Shown piece after piece: positions 1 to 8,933 of a stretch of DNA of 64,000 nt. Location: assembly GCF_032878875.1 (NCBI RefSeq), contig NZ_CP118157.1, positions 2,480,001 to 2,544,000 of the forward strand. The letters are read 5' to 3'. The position numbers and the translations under genes are program-made. The notes under the pieces were generated by a model, which made no database searches, was not told the DNA's origin, and saw only the letters and a list, made by a program, of their open reading frames with translations. The first letter of the stretch is position 1, and every line of letters starts with the position of its first letter. This DNA comes from Microbacterium sp. AB. GTDB lineage: Bacteria > Actinomycetota > Actinomycetes > Actinomycetales > Microbacteriaceae.

Positions 1-1400
1 AGTCCCGACAGCCGCAGCGGGCTCAGCTGCTTGTCGACCTCGGCACGGTCCATGAGCCCCGCCTCGACGACGAGATCCGCGACGTTGCGGTTCGTCAGCA
101 GCGCGGTCTTCGCCAGAGCGGCCGCCGCCGCGTAGCCGATGAAGGGCGTCAGCGCCGTGATCACGCCGACGCTGGAGCCGACCATCGCGCCGAGGCGCTT
201 GCGGTTGGCCGTGATGCCGTCGACGCAGTTGACGCGCAGCGTGCGCATCGCCTGGCGCATCCAGATGATGGACTGGAAGATCGAGTGCGCGATGATCGGC
301 TCGAAGGCGTTCAGCTGCAGCTGGCCGCCCTCCACCGCCATCGTCACGGTCACGTCCGCGCCGACCACGGCGAACGCGACCTGGTTGACGACCTCGGGGA
401 TGACCGGGTTGACCTTGCCGGGCATGATGCTCGAACCCGCCTGGCGTGCGGGGAGGTTGATCTCCCCGAGACCGGCCTGCGGGCCCGACGACAGCAGCCG
501 CAGGTCGTTGCAGATCTTGGAGAGCTTGATCGCGTTGCGCTTGAGCGACGCGGAGAACGACATGAACGAGCCGGTGTCGCTCGTGGACTCGACGAGATCG
601 CTCGCCGTCTCGAGGTCGAGTCCCGTGATCTCGCACAGATGGCGCTCCACCGCGGACGCGTATCCGGGATGCGTCGTGATGCCCGTGCCGATCGCCGTGG
701 CGCCCATGTTGATCTCGTGCAGGAGCACGGCGTTCTCCCGCAGACGACGGTAGTCCGCGTCGAGCGTCGTCGCGAAGCCGTGGAACTCCTGGCCGAGCGT
801 CATGGGCACGGCGTCCTGCAGCTGGGTGCGGCCCACCTTCAGCACGTCGTGGAACTCGACGGCCTTGGCGAGGAACGACCGCCGCAGCAGGTCGAGCTCT
901 TCCAGCAGGGAGCGGAGCGAGAGCGAGAGGCCGATCTTGATGGAGGTCGGATAGACGTCGTTGGTCGACTGGCTGCGGTTCGTGTGGTCGATGGGCGAGA
1001 GGTACGCGTAGTCGCCCTTCTCGCGCCCGGCGAGCTCGAGGGCGATGTTCGTGATGACCTCGTTCGCGTTCATGTTGGTCGAGGTGCCGGCGCCGCCCTG
1101 CACGACGCCCACGACGAACTGCTCGTGGTGCTCGCCGTCGATCACGAGCTGCGCCGCCTTGTCGACGAGCTCGGCGCGCTCGTCGTCGAGCACGCCGATC
1201 TCGCGGTTCGCCCGCGCCGCCGCCTGCTTCACCATCGCGAGCGCCACCACGAGCTCGGGGTACACCGAGATGGGCCGCTTGGAGATGTCGAAGTTCTCCA
1301 GCGCCCTGGCCGTGTGGATGCCCCAGTACGCCTCGGCCGGGATCTCGAGGGATCCCAGGGAGTCGGTCTCGATGCGGATGGACGTGGCGTCGTGGGCCAT
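1..1400 (-). CDS. aspA: aspartate ammonia-lyase, 3' end cut by window edge
   Basis: The protein interconverts L-aspartate with fumarate and ammonia in the cytosol. The reading frame is open from an ATG at 1398-1400 to the left edge and gives 466 residues. The family is about 470-480 long, so only the last few residues are missing. The class II fumarase/aspartase signature GSSIMPGKVNP is seen near residues 322-332, and the TNMNANEVI and SQSTNDVYPT substrate-binding stretches are present. A GAGGA ribosome-binding site lies 8 bases before the ATG. Fumarate hydratase is the main alternative in this superfamily, but the N-terminal pattern (RIETDSLGSLEIP, YWGIHTARA) is that of aspartases. Confidence 0.93.
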   Translation of the reverse strand, partial: MAHDATSIRIETDSLGSLEIPAEAYWGIHTARALENFDISKRPISVYPELVVALAMVKQAAARANREIGVLDDERAELVDKAAQLVIDGEHHEQFVVGVVQGGAGTSTNMNANEVITNIALELAGREKGDYAYLSPIDHTNRSQSTNDVYPTSIKIGLSLSLRSLLEELDLLRRSFLAKAVEFHDVLKVGRTQLQDAVPMTLGQEFHGFATTLDADYRRLRENAVLLHEINMGATAIGTGITTHPGYASAVERHLCEITGLDLETASDLVESTSDTGSFMSFSASLKRNAIKLSKICNDLRLLSSGPQAGLGEINLPARQAGSSIMPGKVNPVIPEVVNQVAFAVVGADVTVTMAVEGGQLQLNAFEPIIAHSIFQSIIWMRQAMRTLRVNCVDGITANRKRLGAMVGSSVGVITALTPFIGYAAAAALAKTALLTNRNVADLVVEAGLMDRAEVDKQLSPLRLSG

Positions 1401-1565
1401 GTGATGTCTTCCTCGTGGGTCTTCACGGCGATGTGGGACGGATGGCCCCGATCCTACCCGGGGCCCCGGGGCATCCGATCTCCGCGATGTACAGCGGATG
1501 GGAGCGATCTGTACGTCGTGGACGGACACGCCGTCGACCGCCCCCCGCACGGATAGCGTTGTCGT
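1401..1565. promoter_or_regulatory. aspA-ptrB divergent intergenic region with inverted repeats
   Basis: These 165 bases separate two divergent genes. Two imperfect or spaced inverted repeats are visible: CGGATGGCCCCG at 1439-1450 against CGGGGCATCCG at 1467-1477 (one-base bulge), and GTACAG at 1489-1494 against CTGTAC at 1509-1514. A minus-strand TAGGAT at 1451-1456 could be the aspA -10 box. Which regulator, if any, binds here is unknown. Confidence 0.35.
1554..1559 (+). promoter_or_regulatory. putative -10 box (TAGCGT) of leaderless ptrB
   Basis: TAGCGT ends 6 bases before the GTG start of ptrB and no Shine-Dalgarno sequence is present, so transcription probably starts at the GTG. No clear -35 box is seen. 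Confidence 0.5.
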
Positions 1566-3713
1566 GTGACCGTCGAAGCAACCCCCGCCCAGCCCACCGC
1601 CCCCGTCGCCGCCCGGCGCCCCGTCGTCCGCTCGCACCACGGCGACGACGTCGAAGACCGGTACGAATGGCTGCGCGCGAAGGAGGACCCGGACGTCATC
1701 GCGCATCTCGAGGCGGAGAACGCGTACACCGACGCGCGTCTGGCGCACCTCGCGCCGCTGCGCGAGACGCTCTTCCAGGAGATCAAGGGGCGCGTGCGGG
1801 AGACCGACCTGACGGTGCCCGTCCGGCAGGGCGGATGGTGGTACTACGGCCGTTCGCTCGAGGGCCGGCAGTACGGGCTGCAGTGCCGGGCTCCGCTCGC
1901 GAGCGAGGACGACTGGACGCCGCCGCGGCTCGAGGCCGGCGTCGACGTGCCCGGCGAGGAGGTGCTCCTGGACGGGAACGCGGAGGCGGAGGGGCACGAG
2001 TTCTTCTCGCTCGGGGCGTTCAGCGTCACCACGGACGGCACGCGGCTGCTGTGGGGCGTCGACACGCAGGGCGACGAGCGGTACACCGTGCGGGTGAAGG
2101 ACATCGCCACGGGCGAGCTGCTGCCGGACGTCATCGACGGCGTCGGCGGCGGCGCCCGGTTCACGCCCGACGGCGCGTTCGTCCTCTACTCGACGGTCGA
2201 CGACGCGTGGCGCCCCGACGGCGTCTGGCTGCACCGGGTCGGCGAGGCGGGACGCGAGAACGACGTCGAGATCGCGCACGAGGACGACGAGGCGTTCTGG
2301 ATCGGCGCGGGCTTCACGCGCAGCCGCCAGTACCTCGTCATCGAGTCGGCCTCGAACACGACGAGCGAGATCGACGTCATCGCGGCATCCGACCTGCCGC
2401 TCCTCCTCGCGGACCCCGAGGCCGTCGACGCCGTCTCGATCTGGGATCGCTCGGCGAAGGTCGAGTACTCCGTCGACCACGCCGTGATCGAGGGGCGCGA
2501 CTGGCTGTACGTCCTCCACAACCAGGACGCGCTCGACTTCGAGCTCATCCGCCTGCCCGCCGACGACGAGGACGCCGAGCCCGAGGTCGTCATCCCCCAC
2601 TCCCCCGGCACGCGCCTGGAGAGCGTCGACTGCCTGCGCGACTTCGCGATCGTCGAATACCGCTCGGGCGGCATCCCGCGTGTCGGCATCCTCGACTACG
2701 CGACCCACGCGGTGCGCGAGATCGCGTTCGACGAGCCGCTGTACGACGCCGGCTCGGGCGGCAACCCGGAGTGGACGCAGCCGGTCGTGCGCCTGAGCTA
2801 CGGCTCGTTCACGACACCCGGCACGGTCTTCGACTACGACGTCGCCACGGGCGAGCTGCGCGAGCTCAAGCAGGTGGAGGTGCTGGGCGGCTACGATCCC
2901 GCGGACTACGGGCAGGAGCGCCTGTGGGCGCCCGCGGGCGACGGCACCGAGATCCCCGTCTCGCTCGTCTGGAAGCGCTCCTTCGGCGCGCCCGGCGAGG
3001 CCCCGCGGCCCGTCCACCTCTACGGCTACGGATCGTACGAGCATTCGATCGACCCCGGTTTCTCCTATGCGCGGCTCTCCGAGCTCGACCGCGGCGTCGT
3101 CTTCGCCGTGGCGCACGTCCGCGGCGGCGGCGAGATGGGACGCGCCTGGTACGAGAACGGCAAGCTGACGCGCAAGCGCAACAGCTTCACGGACTTCGTC
3201 GACGTGGCGCGCTTCCTCGTGGACCGCGGCTACACGTCGCCCGACCGCATGGTCGCCGAGGGCGGGTCGGCGGGGGGCCTGCTCATGGGCGCGGTCGCGA
3301 ACCTCGCCCCGGAGCTCTTCGCCGGCGTCCTCGCCGACGTGCCGTTCGTCGACGCGCTCACGACCATCCTCGACCCTTCGCTCCCCCTCACGGTGATCGA
3401 ATGGGAGGAGTGGGGCGATCCGCTGCACGACGCCGACGTCTACGCGTACATGAAGTCGTACACGCCGTACGAGAACGTCCGCGAGGGCGTGGCGTACCCA
3501 CGCATCCTCGCCACGACGTCGCTCAACGACACGCGCGTGTTCTACGTCGAGCCCGCCAAGTGGGTCGCGCGCCTGCGCGAGGCCGGCGCCGACGCGCTGC
3601 TGAAGTGCGAGATGGTCGCCGGCCACGGCGGGGTGAGCGGCCGGTACAACGCCTGGCACGACCGCGCGTTCCAGCTGGCCTGGCTGCTCGAGGCCGTGGG
3701 ACTGGCCGAATAG
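1566..3713 (+). CDS. ptrB: oligopeptidase B / prolyl oligopeptidase family serine peptidase (S9A)
   Basis: This 715-residue cytosolic serine peptidase cleaves short peptides, in the oligopeptidase B group probably after basic residues. The N-terminal half (residues about 70-430) is the beta-propeller gate and the C-terminal 280 residues are the alpha/beta hydrolase domain. The catalytic triad is visible as Ser at about 568 (GGSAGG), Asp at about 655 (SLNDTRV) and His at about 687 (GHGG). The start is GTG at 1566, placed 6 bases after a TAGCGT box. The length matches oligopeptidase B (about 690-720). It converges on the metallophosphoesterase gene, leaving only 12 bases between the stop codons. 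Confidence 0.92.
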   Translation: MTVEATPAQPTAPVAARRPVVRSHHGDDVEDRYEWLRAKEDPDVIAHLEAENAYTDARLAHLAPLRETLFQEIKGRVRETDLTVPVRQGGWWYYGRSLEGRQYGLQCRAPLASEDDWTPPRLEAGVDVPGEEVLLDGNAEAEGHEFFSLGAFSVTTDGTRLLWGVDTQGDERYTVRVKDIATGELLPDVIDGVGGGARFTPDGAFVLYSTVDDAWRPDGVWLHRVGEAGRENDVEIAHEDDEAFWIGAGFTRSRQYLVIESASNTTSEIDVIAASDLPLLLADPEAVDAVSIWDRSAKVEYSVDHAVIEGRDWLYVLHNQDALDFELIRLPADDEDAEPEVVIPHSPGTRLESVDCLRDFAIVEYRSGGIPRVGILDYATHAVREIAFDEPLYDAGSGGNPEWTQPVVRLSYGSFTTPGTVFDYDVATGELRELKQVEVLGGYDPADYGQERLWAPAGDGTEIPVSLVWKRSFGAPGEAPRPVHLYGYGSYEHSIDPGFSYARLSELDRGVVFAVAHVRGGGEMGRAWYENGKLTRKRNSFTDFVDVARFLVDRGYTSPDRMVAEGGSAGGLLMGAVANLAPELFAGVLADVPFVDALTTILDPSLPLTVIEWEEWGDPLHDADVYAYMKSYTPYENVREGVAYPRILATTSLNDTRVFYVEPAKWVARLREAGADALLKCEMVAGHGGVSGRYNAWHDRAFQLAWLLEAVGLAE

Positions 3714-3725
3714 GCGGGCCGGGCG

Positions 3726-4622
3726 TCAGGACGGCTTGCGCGAGAAGGCGTCCAGACGCTGCTCGGGCGTGAGCGCGGCCATGGCCGCGTACCACGCGGG
3801 CGTGAACGCGTCGCCGGGCTCCGCCGACGCGATGGGCACGACGGAGTGCGTGATCGTGTCCTCGTACACGTGCACGAGATGGAACGACTGCCCCGCGTCC
3901 ATCCCGTTCACCCGCTGCGCGGGCAGCGAGATGTCCATCGTGTAGCAGGAGGCGGATGCGACGCTGACGGGGACGCCCGCGAAGGTCCCGCTCGTGGAGT
4001 AGTGCAGATGACCGGCCAGGATGGCGCGCACGTCGCTTCCGGCGATGACGGCGGCGAGCCGGCCCTGGTCGCGCAGCTCGAGGACGTCGAACAGCGGGAT
4101 GTGGCTCGGAAGCGGCGGATGGTGCAGGGCGAGGACGGTGCCCAGCGGCGCCGGCTCCGCGAGCACCTCCGCCAGCCACGCGAGCTGCGCGTCGTCGAGA
4201 TCGCCGTGGTGCCATCCGGGCACGGTCGAGTCCAGCGCGACCAGACGCAGGCCGCCGAGGTCCCAGACGCCCGTGAGCGGCTCCTGCGTCGACGCGAGGC
4301 CCAGCAGGTCTCGCCGCAGCTCCGGCCGCTCGTCGTGGTTGCCGGCGACCCAGACGACGGGCGCCCCGAGCCGCGCGGCGACGGGATCGACGAGCTCCCG
4401 GAGGCGCACGTAGGCCTCCGGCTCGCCGAGGTCGGCGAGGTCGCCCGTGAACACGAGCGCGTCGACGCCCCCGGAGAGGCGTTCGACGCGCTCGAGGGTC
4501 GCGACGAGGTTGGCGTCCGCGTCGATCGTGCCGCTGAGACGGCGGCCGCCCCCGACGAGGTGGGTGTCGCTCAGATGGACGATCGTCCGGGAGGCCGGCG
4601 GATGCTGACCGAGCTGAAGCAT
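3726..4622 (-). CDS. metallophosphoesterase, CpdA-like cyclic nucleotide phosphodiesterase
   Basis: This 298-residue calcineurin-like phosphoesterase probably hydrolyses a cyclic nucleotide or other phosphodiester. The metal-binding motifs are all present: D19-x-H21 (LSDTH), G60-D61 (FTGDL), G94-N95-H96-D97 and G204-H205-L-H207, with an extra HH pair at 167-168. This order is that of CpdA-type class III phosphodiesterases. There is no signal peptide. The true substrate cannot be read from the sequence; other small phosphodiesters remain possible. A TAGGCT box lies 6 bases before the ATG, so the mRNA is probably leaderless. Confidence 0.8.
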   Translation of the reverse strand: MLQLGQHPPASRTIVHLSDTHLVGGGRRLSGTIDADANLVATLERVERLSGGVDALVFTGDLADLGEPEAYVRLRELVDPVAARLGAPVVWVAGNHDERPELRRDLLGLASTQEPLTGVWDLGGLRLVALDSTVPGWHHGDLDDAQLAWLAEVLAEPAPLGTVLALHHPPLPSHIPLFDVLELRDQGRLAAVIAGSDVRAILAGHLHYSTSGTFAGVPVSVASASCYTMDISLPAQRVNGMDAGQSFHLVHVYEDTITHSVVPIASAEPGDAFTPAWYAAMAALTPEQRLDAFSRKPS

Positions 4623-4628
4623 GCCGCC

Positions 4629-4634
4629 AGCCTA
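4629..4634 (-). promoter_or_regulatory. putative -10 box (TAGGCT) of the phosphoesterase gene
   Basis: On the minus strand TAGGCT is followed by 6 bases and then the ATG at 4622; no ribosome-binding site is present. Confidence 0.5.
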
Positions 4635-4654
4635 CGACGCCGCGCCGACGCGGA

Positions 4655-5683
4655 TCAGCCGAAGAGGGCGGCCGCCTCCTCGTAGCGGTACAGCGGCACG
4701 CTGTTGAGCTCGCCGAGCGCCTCGTCGAACGGAACGCGCACGATGTCGGTGCCCTTGAGGGCGACCATCTGACCCCAGGCGCCGTCCACGACGGCGTCGG
4801 CGGCGTGCAGGCCCAGGCGGGTGGCGAGCACCCGGTCGAAGCCCGACGGCGATCCGCCGCGCTGGATGTGGCCGAGCACGGTCGCGCGCGTCTCGATGCC
4901 CGTGGCCTCCTCGATGAGCGGGGCGAGGACCTCGCCGATGCCGCCCAGACGCGGGCGGTTGAACGCGTCGAGGCCCTTGTCGCTGTACGCCTCGTCCTGG
5001 CCCTCGATCTTGAAGCCCTCCGCGACCACGACGAGCGGGGCGCGGCCGCGCTCGTGCGCCGCGAGGACCTGCTTCGTGATCTCGTCGAGCGAGAGCGGCA
5101 CCTCGGGGATGCAGATGATGTGGGCGCCCGCCGCCACCCCCGAGTGCAGCGCGATCCACCCGACGTGACGCCCCATGACCTCGGCCACCATGCAGCGCTG
5201 GTGCGAGTCTCCCGTCGTGCGCAGCCTGTCCATCGCCTCGGTGGCGATGTTGACGGCGGTGTCGAAACCGAACGAGTAGTCGGTCGCGCGCAGGTCGTTG
5301 TCGATCGTCTTCGGCACGCCGAGGACGGGGATGCCGTCGTTGTTGAGCCGCTGCGCCGCCGCGAGGGTGCCCTCGCCGCCGATCGCGATGATGCCGTCCA
5401 GCTTGTGCCCGTAGAGCGTCTTGGCGATGTTCTCGGCGCCGCCGCGGTCGCCCTCGTAGGGGTTCGTCCTGCTCGTGCCGAGGATGGTGCCACCGACCTT
5501 CGAGAGGCCTTTGACGTCGCGACGCGTGAGCGGGGAGAAGTCGGCCTCGACGAGGCCCTTCCACCCGTCGCGAATCCCGACGAACTCCATGTCGTAGGCC
5601 TCGGTGCCCTTGAGCACCGCGCCGCGGATGACTGCGTTGAGGCCGGGGCAGTCGCCACCACTCGTCAGAATGCCGATCTTCAT
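4655..5683 (-). CDS. pfkA: 6-phosphofructokinase
   Basis: The protein phosphorylates fructose 6-phosphate to the 1,6-bisphosphate, the committed step of glycolysis. It has 342 residues, the usual length of the actinobacterial group III enzymes. Visible motifs are GGDCPGLNA near residue 9, GGEGT with Gly at 105, and PKTIDND at 124-130 with the catalytic Asp at 128. Gly105 favours ATP as phosphoryl donor, while Lys125 in place of Gly is found in PPi-dependent and in actinobacterial ATP-dependent enzymes; I infer ATP dependence. The gene seems leaderless (TAGCGT 7 bases before the ATG) and an 11-bp palindrome sits just upstream of that box. Confidence 0.92.
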   Translation of the reverse strand: MKIGILTSGGDCPGLNAVIRGAVLKGTEAYDMEFVGIRDGWKGLVEADFSPLTRRDVKGLSKVGGTILGTSRTNPYEGDRGGAENIAKTLYGHKLDGIIAIGGEGTLAAAQRLNNDGIPVLGVPKTIDNDLRATDYSFGFDTAVNIATEAMDRLRTTGDSHQRCMVAEVMGRHVGWIALHSGVAAGAHIICIPEVPLSLDEITKQVLAAHERGRAPLVVVAEGFKIEGQDEAYSDKGLDAFNRPRLGGIGEVLAPLIEEATGIETRATVLGHIQRGGSPSGFDRVLATRLGLHAADAVVDGAWGQMVALKGTDIVRVPFDEALGELNSVPLYRYEEAAALFG

Positions 5684-5690
5684 GACATCA

Positions 5691-5696
5691 ACGCTA
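5691..5696 (-). promoter_or_regulatory. putative -10 box (TAGCGT) of pfkA
   Basis: TAGCGT on the minus strand, 7 bases before the ATG at 5683. The large palindrome at 5703-5729 begins 6 bases upstream and covers the -35 region. Confidence 0.5.
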
Positions 5697-5702
5697 GGGC
5701 AT

Positions 5703-5729
5703 CCCGGAGGGTGCGATTCACCCTCCGGG
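5703..5729. repeat. 11-bp perfect inverted repeat between helicase stop and pfkA promoter
   Basis: CCCGGAGGGTG at 5703-5713 and CACCCTCCGGG at 5719-5729 are perfect reverse complements around a 5-base loop. It lies 17 bases after the helicase stop codon and 6 bases before the pfkA -10 box. It may be a terminator hairpin for the helicase gene (no U-tract follows) or an operator over pfkA; the sequence does not decide. Confidence 0.6.
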
Positions 5730-5746
5730 CGACGAATCCCGAACGG

Positions 5747-7900
5747 CTACTCGCCGCCGAGGGCCTGACGCAGCAGATGCATGAGGGCGGCGAGCTGGAC
5801 GGAGTCGCTCGACGCGTCGTCGAACGCCTCGCCGTCGAGCGCACGGCCGGCGAGACCCTGCTTGCGGTCGATGAGCTCGGCGATCTTCGTGTCGATCGTG
5901 TGGGCGGCGATGATGCGCCACGCGGTGACCGGCTCGTCCTGCCCGATGCGGTGCACGCGGTCGATCGCCTGCGTCTGCTCGGCCGCGGTCCAGCTGAGCT
6001 CGGCGAGCACGACGTTCGACGCCACCTGCATGTTGACGCCGACGCCCGCGGCCGTCAGCGAGCAGACGGCGATGCCGACGTCGGGGTCGCTGTTGAAGGC
6101 GTCGATCGCGGCCTGGCGGACGACGCTCGTCTGCTCGCCGCGCACCGAGACGGCCTTGATGCCCGCGGCGGCGAAGTGCGCCTCCGCCTGGTCCATGACG
6201 TCGATGTGCTTGGCGAAGAACACGACCTTGCCCACGGAGCGCTGCAGCTGGGCGGCGTAGTCGGCCGCGAGCAGCGCCTTCGCCTGGCCGATGCGGCGCA
6301 CCATCGCGAAGACGTTGTCGCCCTCCGTGCCCGCGGCCTTCGACTCCTCGAGCTCGCCCTGCGCGACGAGGCGGACGATGTCGTCGTCGATCTCGCCGGC
6401 GGCGAGACCGCGGTCGCCTCTGGCCTCGATGATCCGGCGGTAGCGGGCGGCGAGCCGCTCGCCCAGCTCGCGCTCCGCCGCGCGGATGCCTCGGCCGAAC
6501 TCGTCGTCGAGCTGCACCGGGAGGTCGGCGACCAGCTTGTCCGGGAGATCCTTGGCGACGTCCTTCTTGCGACGGCGCACGATGCCCATCGAGATGACGG
6601 CGTTGCGGGCCTCCGGGTAGAAGGCCTTGTCGGCGGGGGTGAGGCCCGTCTCGTCGAGCTTCTCCATGAGCTCCGCGCCGGGCTTCTCGCCGTTGGTCCA
6701 GCCGAGGAAGCGCCAGATGGCGTCGAAGTCCTCGACGTCGTTGATGAGCGGGGTCCCCGTGAGGGCGAGCAGCAGCGGATCGCCTCCCGGCGTCGTCTCG
6801 CGGACGCGCTGCGCGAGGGCGAGCACGTTCTGCGAGCGCTGCGACGTGAGGTTCTTGATGAAGTGCGCCTCGTCGACGACCATCCCGCGCAGGCCGATCG
6901 TGGCGAGCCATCCGAGATGCCGGTCGAGGATCTCGTAGTTCACGATGAACACGTCGGCGAAGGCGTCGACGTCGCGCCCGTCGCCGTTGATGACCGTGGC
7001 GCGACGCTGCGGCGTCCATCGCTCGACCTCGCGCGCCCAGTTCATCTTCACGACGTTCGGGACGACCACGACGAGGGGGTACGCCTCGGCGACGGATGCG
7101 GCGAGCACCGACTCCGCGGTCTTCCCGAGGCCGGGCTCGTCGGCGAGCAGGAAGGATCGGTGCCCCTCGCGCACCGCCTCGAGGAACCGGGACTGGTGCG
7201 GCATCACCTCGAGGCCCTTGGGAGAGAGCCTGTCGAACTCGGGGACGGGGGGCAGCGGCATGGTGGCCGCGCCCCCGCCGGCTCCCTGTTCGAACGACTT
7301 GTAGAGCGGCCCCATGAGCTCCCAGCCGTCGAGACGGCGACGCGGCGACGGCGCGGGGACGGCGCGCTCGAGGTCGGGGGCGAGGAACGGGTTGGCGTCG
7401 AGGCGGGCCTCCACCTGCGGCGGCGTGACGGCGCGCTCGGAGACGACCACGGACACGACGGGCGTGGCGATGACCGGCTTGTCGTCGGTGATGACGAGCT
7501 CCTCCGGCGGCAGATCGGCGCCCGATTCGAGCAGCCAGTCGCGCCGCATGCGGCGGGCGACGGGCGAGGTCGCGTGGTCGGCCTCGAGCAGCTGGATGAG
7601 CGAGGTGTCGCGGGCGGCGGTCTTGGCGAGGATCGTGGCCACGCCGTCGAGCCGCTTGAGGAGCTCGGCGCGCACGCCGTCCGCGAGCGCCGCGTCGGCC
7701 TTCACCCTCGCGCGCTCCTCGCGGACGAGGAACGCGATCACCTGGAACTTGACCCGGTTGGTGGGGCCCAGCTTGTTGCGCTGCGCCTTCGCCTCGATCT
7801 CGCGGACCTTGCGGGCGAGGATCGGGATGATCGGGGCCTCCTCGTCGCGTCGTGCGGACGAGGACGTCTTGCGCTGTCGCGCGGGTGCCGTGGTCGGCAT
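5747..7900 (-). CDS. SNF2-family DNA helicase, SMARCAL1-like
   Basis: This 717-residue superfamily 2 ATPase probably remodels or anneals DNA. After about 230 residues without a recognised domain come Walker A (DEPGLGKT, about residue 255), DEAH with VVDEAHFIKN (about 341), a GTPLIND motif III, and the C-terminal helicase lobe ending in the DRVHRIGQ motif (about 651). The pattern FFAKH, VRGEQTS, SLTAAGVGVN and AELSW resembles the SMARCAL1/ZRANB3 branch more than RapA. I chose ATG 7900 because AGGAGGAG lies 2-9 bases upstream; a longer frame to 8032 has no such site. Motif I carries Pro where Met is usual. Confidence 0.85.
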   Translation of the reverse strand: MPTTAPARQRKTSSSARRDEEAPIIPILARKVREIEAKAQRNKLGPTNRVKFQVIAFLVREERARVKADAALADGVRAELLKRLDGVATILAKTAARDTSLIQLLEADHATSPVARRMRRDWLLESGADLPPEELVITDDKPVIATPVVSVVVSERAVTPPQVEARLDANPFLAPDLERAVPAPSPRRRLDGWELMGPLYKSFEQGAGGGAATMPLPPVPEFDRLSPKGLEVMPHQSRFLEAVREGHRSFLLADEPGLGKTAESVLAASVAEAYPLVVVVPNVVKMNWAREVERWTPQRRATVINGDGRDVDAFADVFIVNYEILDRHLGWLATIGLRGMVVDEAHFIKNLTSQRSQNVLALAQRVRETTPGGDPLLLALTGTPLINDVEDFDAIWRFLGWTNGEKPGAELMEKLDETGLTPADKAFYPEARNAVISMGIVRRRKKDVAKDLPDKLVADLPVQLDDEFGRGIRAAERELGERLAARYRRIIEARGDRGLAAGEIDDDIVRLVAQGELEESKAAGTEGDNVFAMVRRIGQAKALLAADYAAQLQRSVGKVVFFAKHIDVMDQAEAHFAAAGIKAVSVRGEQTSVVRQAAIDAFNSDPDVGIAVCSLTAAGVGVNMQVASNVVLAELSWTAAEQTQAIDRVHRIGQDEPVTAWRIIAAHTIDTKIAELIDRKQGLAGRALDGEAFDDASSDSVQLAALMHLLRQALGGE

Positions 7901-8148
7901 GCTCCTCCTGAGCGTCGCTGCCGGCTGCTCCATGAGCCCTGCCGGTCGAAGTCGTGCGTGCGTCACGCGCTGCCAGGCTGCGGGTGGTGTCGCCCGCCTT
8001 CTCGCCGGACGGCGACCGAGTCGCTCTTCCACTCGGCATCCGATGACGCGGCCCGCTCTTCCGGCGCTGTCGCGTCGATCGGATGAGCGGAGGCCTCACG
8101 GGCATTCTACGGCATGCGCGGCGCCGTCTCCTGCGAGCGGCGCGCGCG

Positions 8149-8787
8149 TCATCCCCAGAGGCTCGCGATGATGTCCTCGGTGTAGTCGGGCTCGAGATTC
8201 GTGTTGAGCCAATGCGTCGCCACCCAGCCGTTGCCGCCGAGCACGTGCACCTCGCCCGAGGACGCCGTCGTCTCGCCCTCGAGGGTCTGCTCCCGGTCGC
8301 AGCGCGTGACGACGTCGCGGTCCTCGCACGCGAAGCCCGCGTCCCGCAGGGCCGTGCGGACGGTCTCGGCCTGGGCCGCGTCGACGATCGCGACGGTGGT
8401 CGCGGTGCCGACCTCGCTCGCCGCGCCCCACGTGCAGCGGATGCTCGGGGCGACGTCGAGGACCTCGAGCGCCGGCACGACCTCCGTGGAGAGCATGGTG
8501 AGGCTCTCGTCGTTGAGCGGGGCGACCTCCTCGCTGAGGATGCCGAGCCCCCGCTCCGTCCACACCTGCTCGCACGACGCCGGCAGCGCGATGTCGCCGG
8601 CCGCCGGGGGATCCTCCGTGGACTCGGGGTCGGCGCTCGCCGTCGGCGCCGAGGTGACGGTCGGCGTCTCCGCGGGGAGGGTCGGGGCCCCCGTGGCGTC
8701 GGGCGTCGTGCCGACGCCGCCGCTCGCGCACCCGGCGAGGGCGAGCAGCATCCCGGCGGCGAGGAGGGGCAGGACGCGGCGCTTCAT
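8149..8787 (-). CDS. hypothetical lipoprotein
   Basis: The 212-residue product starts with a lysine-arginine tip (MKRR), a hydrophobic stretch and the lipobox LAGC at residues 16-19, so it is probably exported and lipid-anchored. A Thr/Pro/Ala-rich linker of about 45 residues follows, then a compact domain with several cysteines (SCEQVW, IRCTWG, GFACED, TRCD) that could form disulfides outside the cell. I do not recognise a family. A TAGCGT box 7 bases before the ATG suggests a leaderless mRNA of its own. Confidence 0.8.
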   Translation of the reverse strand: MKRRVLPLLAAGMLLALAGCASGGVGTTPDATGAPTLPAETPTVTSAPTASADPESTEDPPAAGDIALPASCEQVWTERGLGILSEEVAPLNDESLTMLSTEVVPALEVLDVAPSIRCTWGAASEVGTATTVAIVDAAQAETVRTALRDAGFACEDRDVVTRCDREQTLEGETTASSGEVHVLGGNGWVATHWLNTNLEPDYTEDIIASLWG

Positions 8788-8794
8788 AGGGCCG

Positions 8795-8800
8795 ACGCTA
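8795..8800 (-). promoter_or_regulatory. putative -10 box (TAGCGT) of the lipoprotein gene
   Basis: TAGCGT on the minus strand, 7 bases before the ATG at 8787, without a ribosome-binding site. Confidence 0.45.
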
Positions 8801-8921
8801 GCGGAGCCGTCCCCCGGACGGCGACGACGCCCGCCGATCGTGATGCAATCGCGTCGGATCGGCGGACGCTCGCCGCCGCCGCGAAGGCCCCCACGAGGGG
8901 TGTCCCGCCCGCGGCGCCGGG

Positions 8922-8927
8922 TACGCT
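8922..8927 (+). promoter_or_regulatory. putative -10 box (TACGCT) of deoC
   Basis: TACGCT is followed by 6 bases and the ATG at 8934; no Shine-Dalgarno sequence is seen, which points to a leaderless transcript. Confidence 0.5.
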
Positions 8928-8933
8928 GGTGCG

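Noticed and set aside
4805..8086. A 1093-codon open frame on the plus strand opposite pfkA and the helicase gene, and similar giant frames at 21627-24896, 36168-39614 and 52943-55669
   Set aside because: They run antisense or out of frame to well-identified genes, have Arg/Asp/Val/Leu-biased composition and no motifs. In such GC-rich DNA, long shadow frames without stops are normal.
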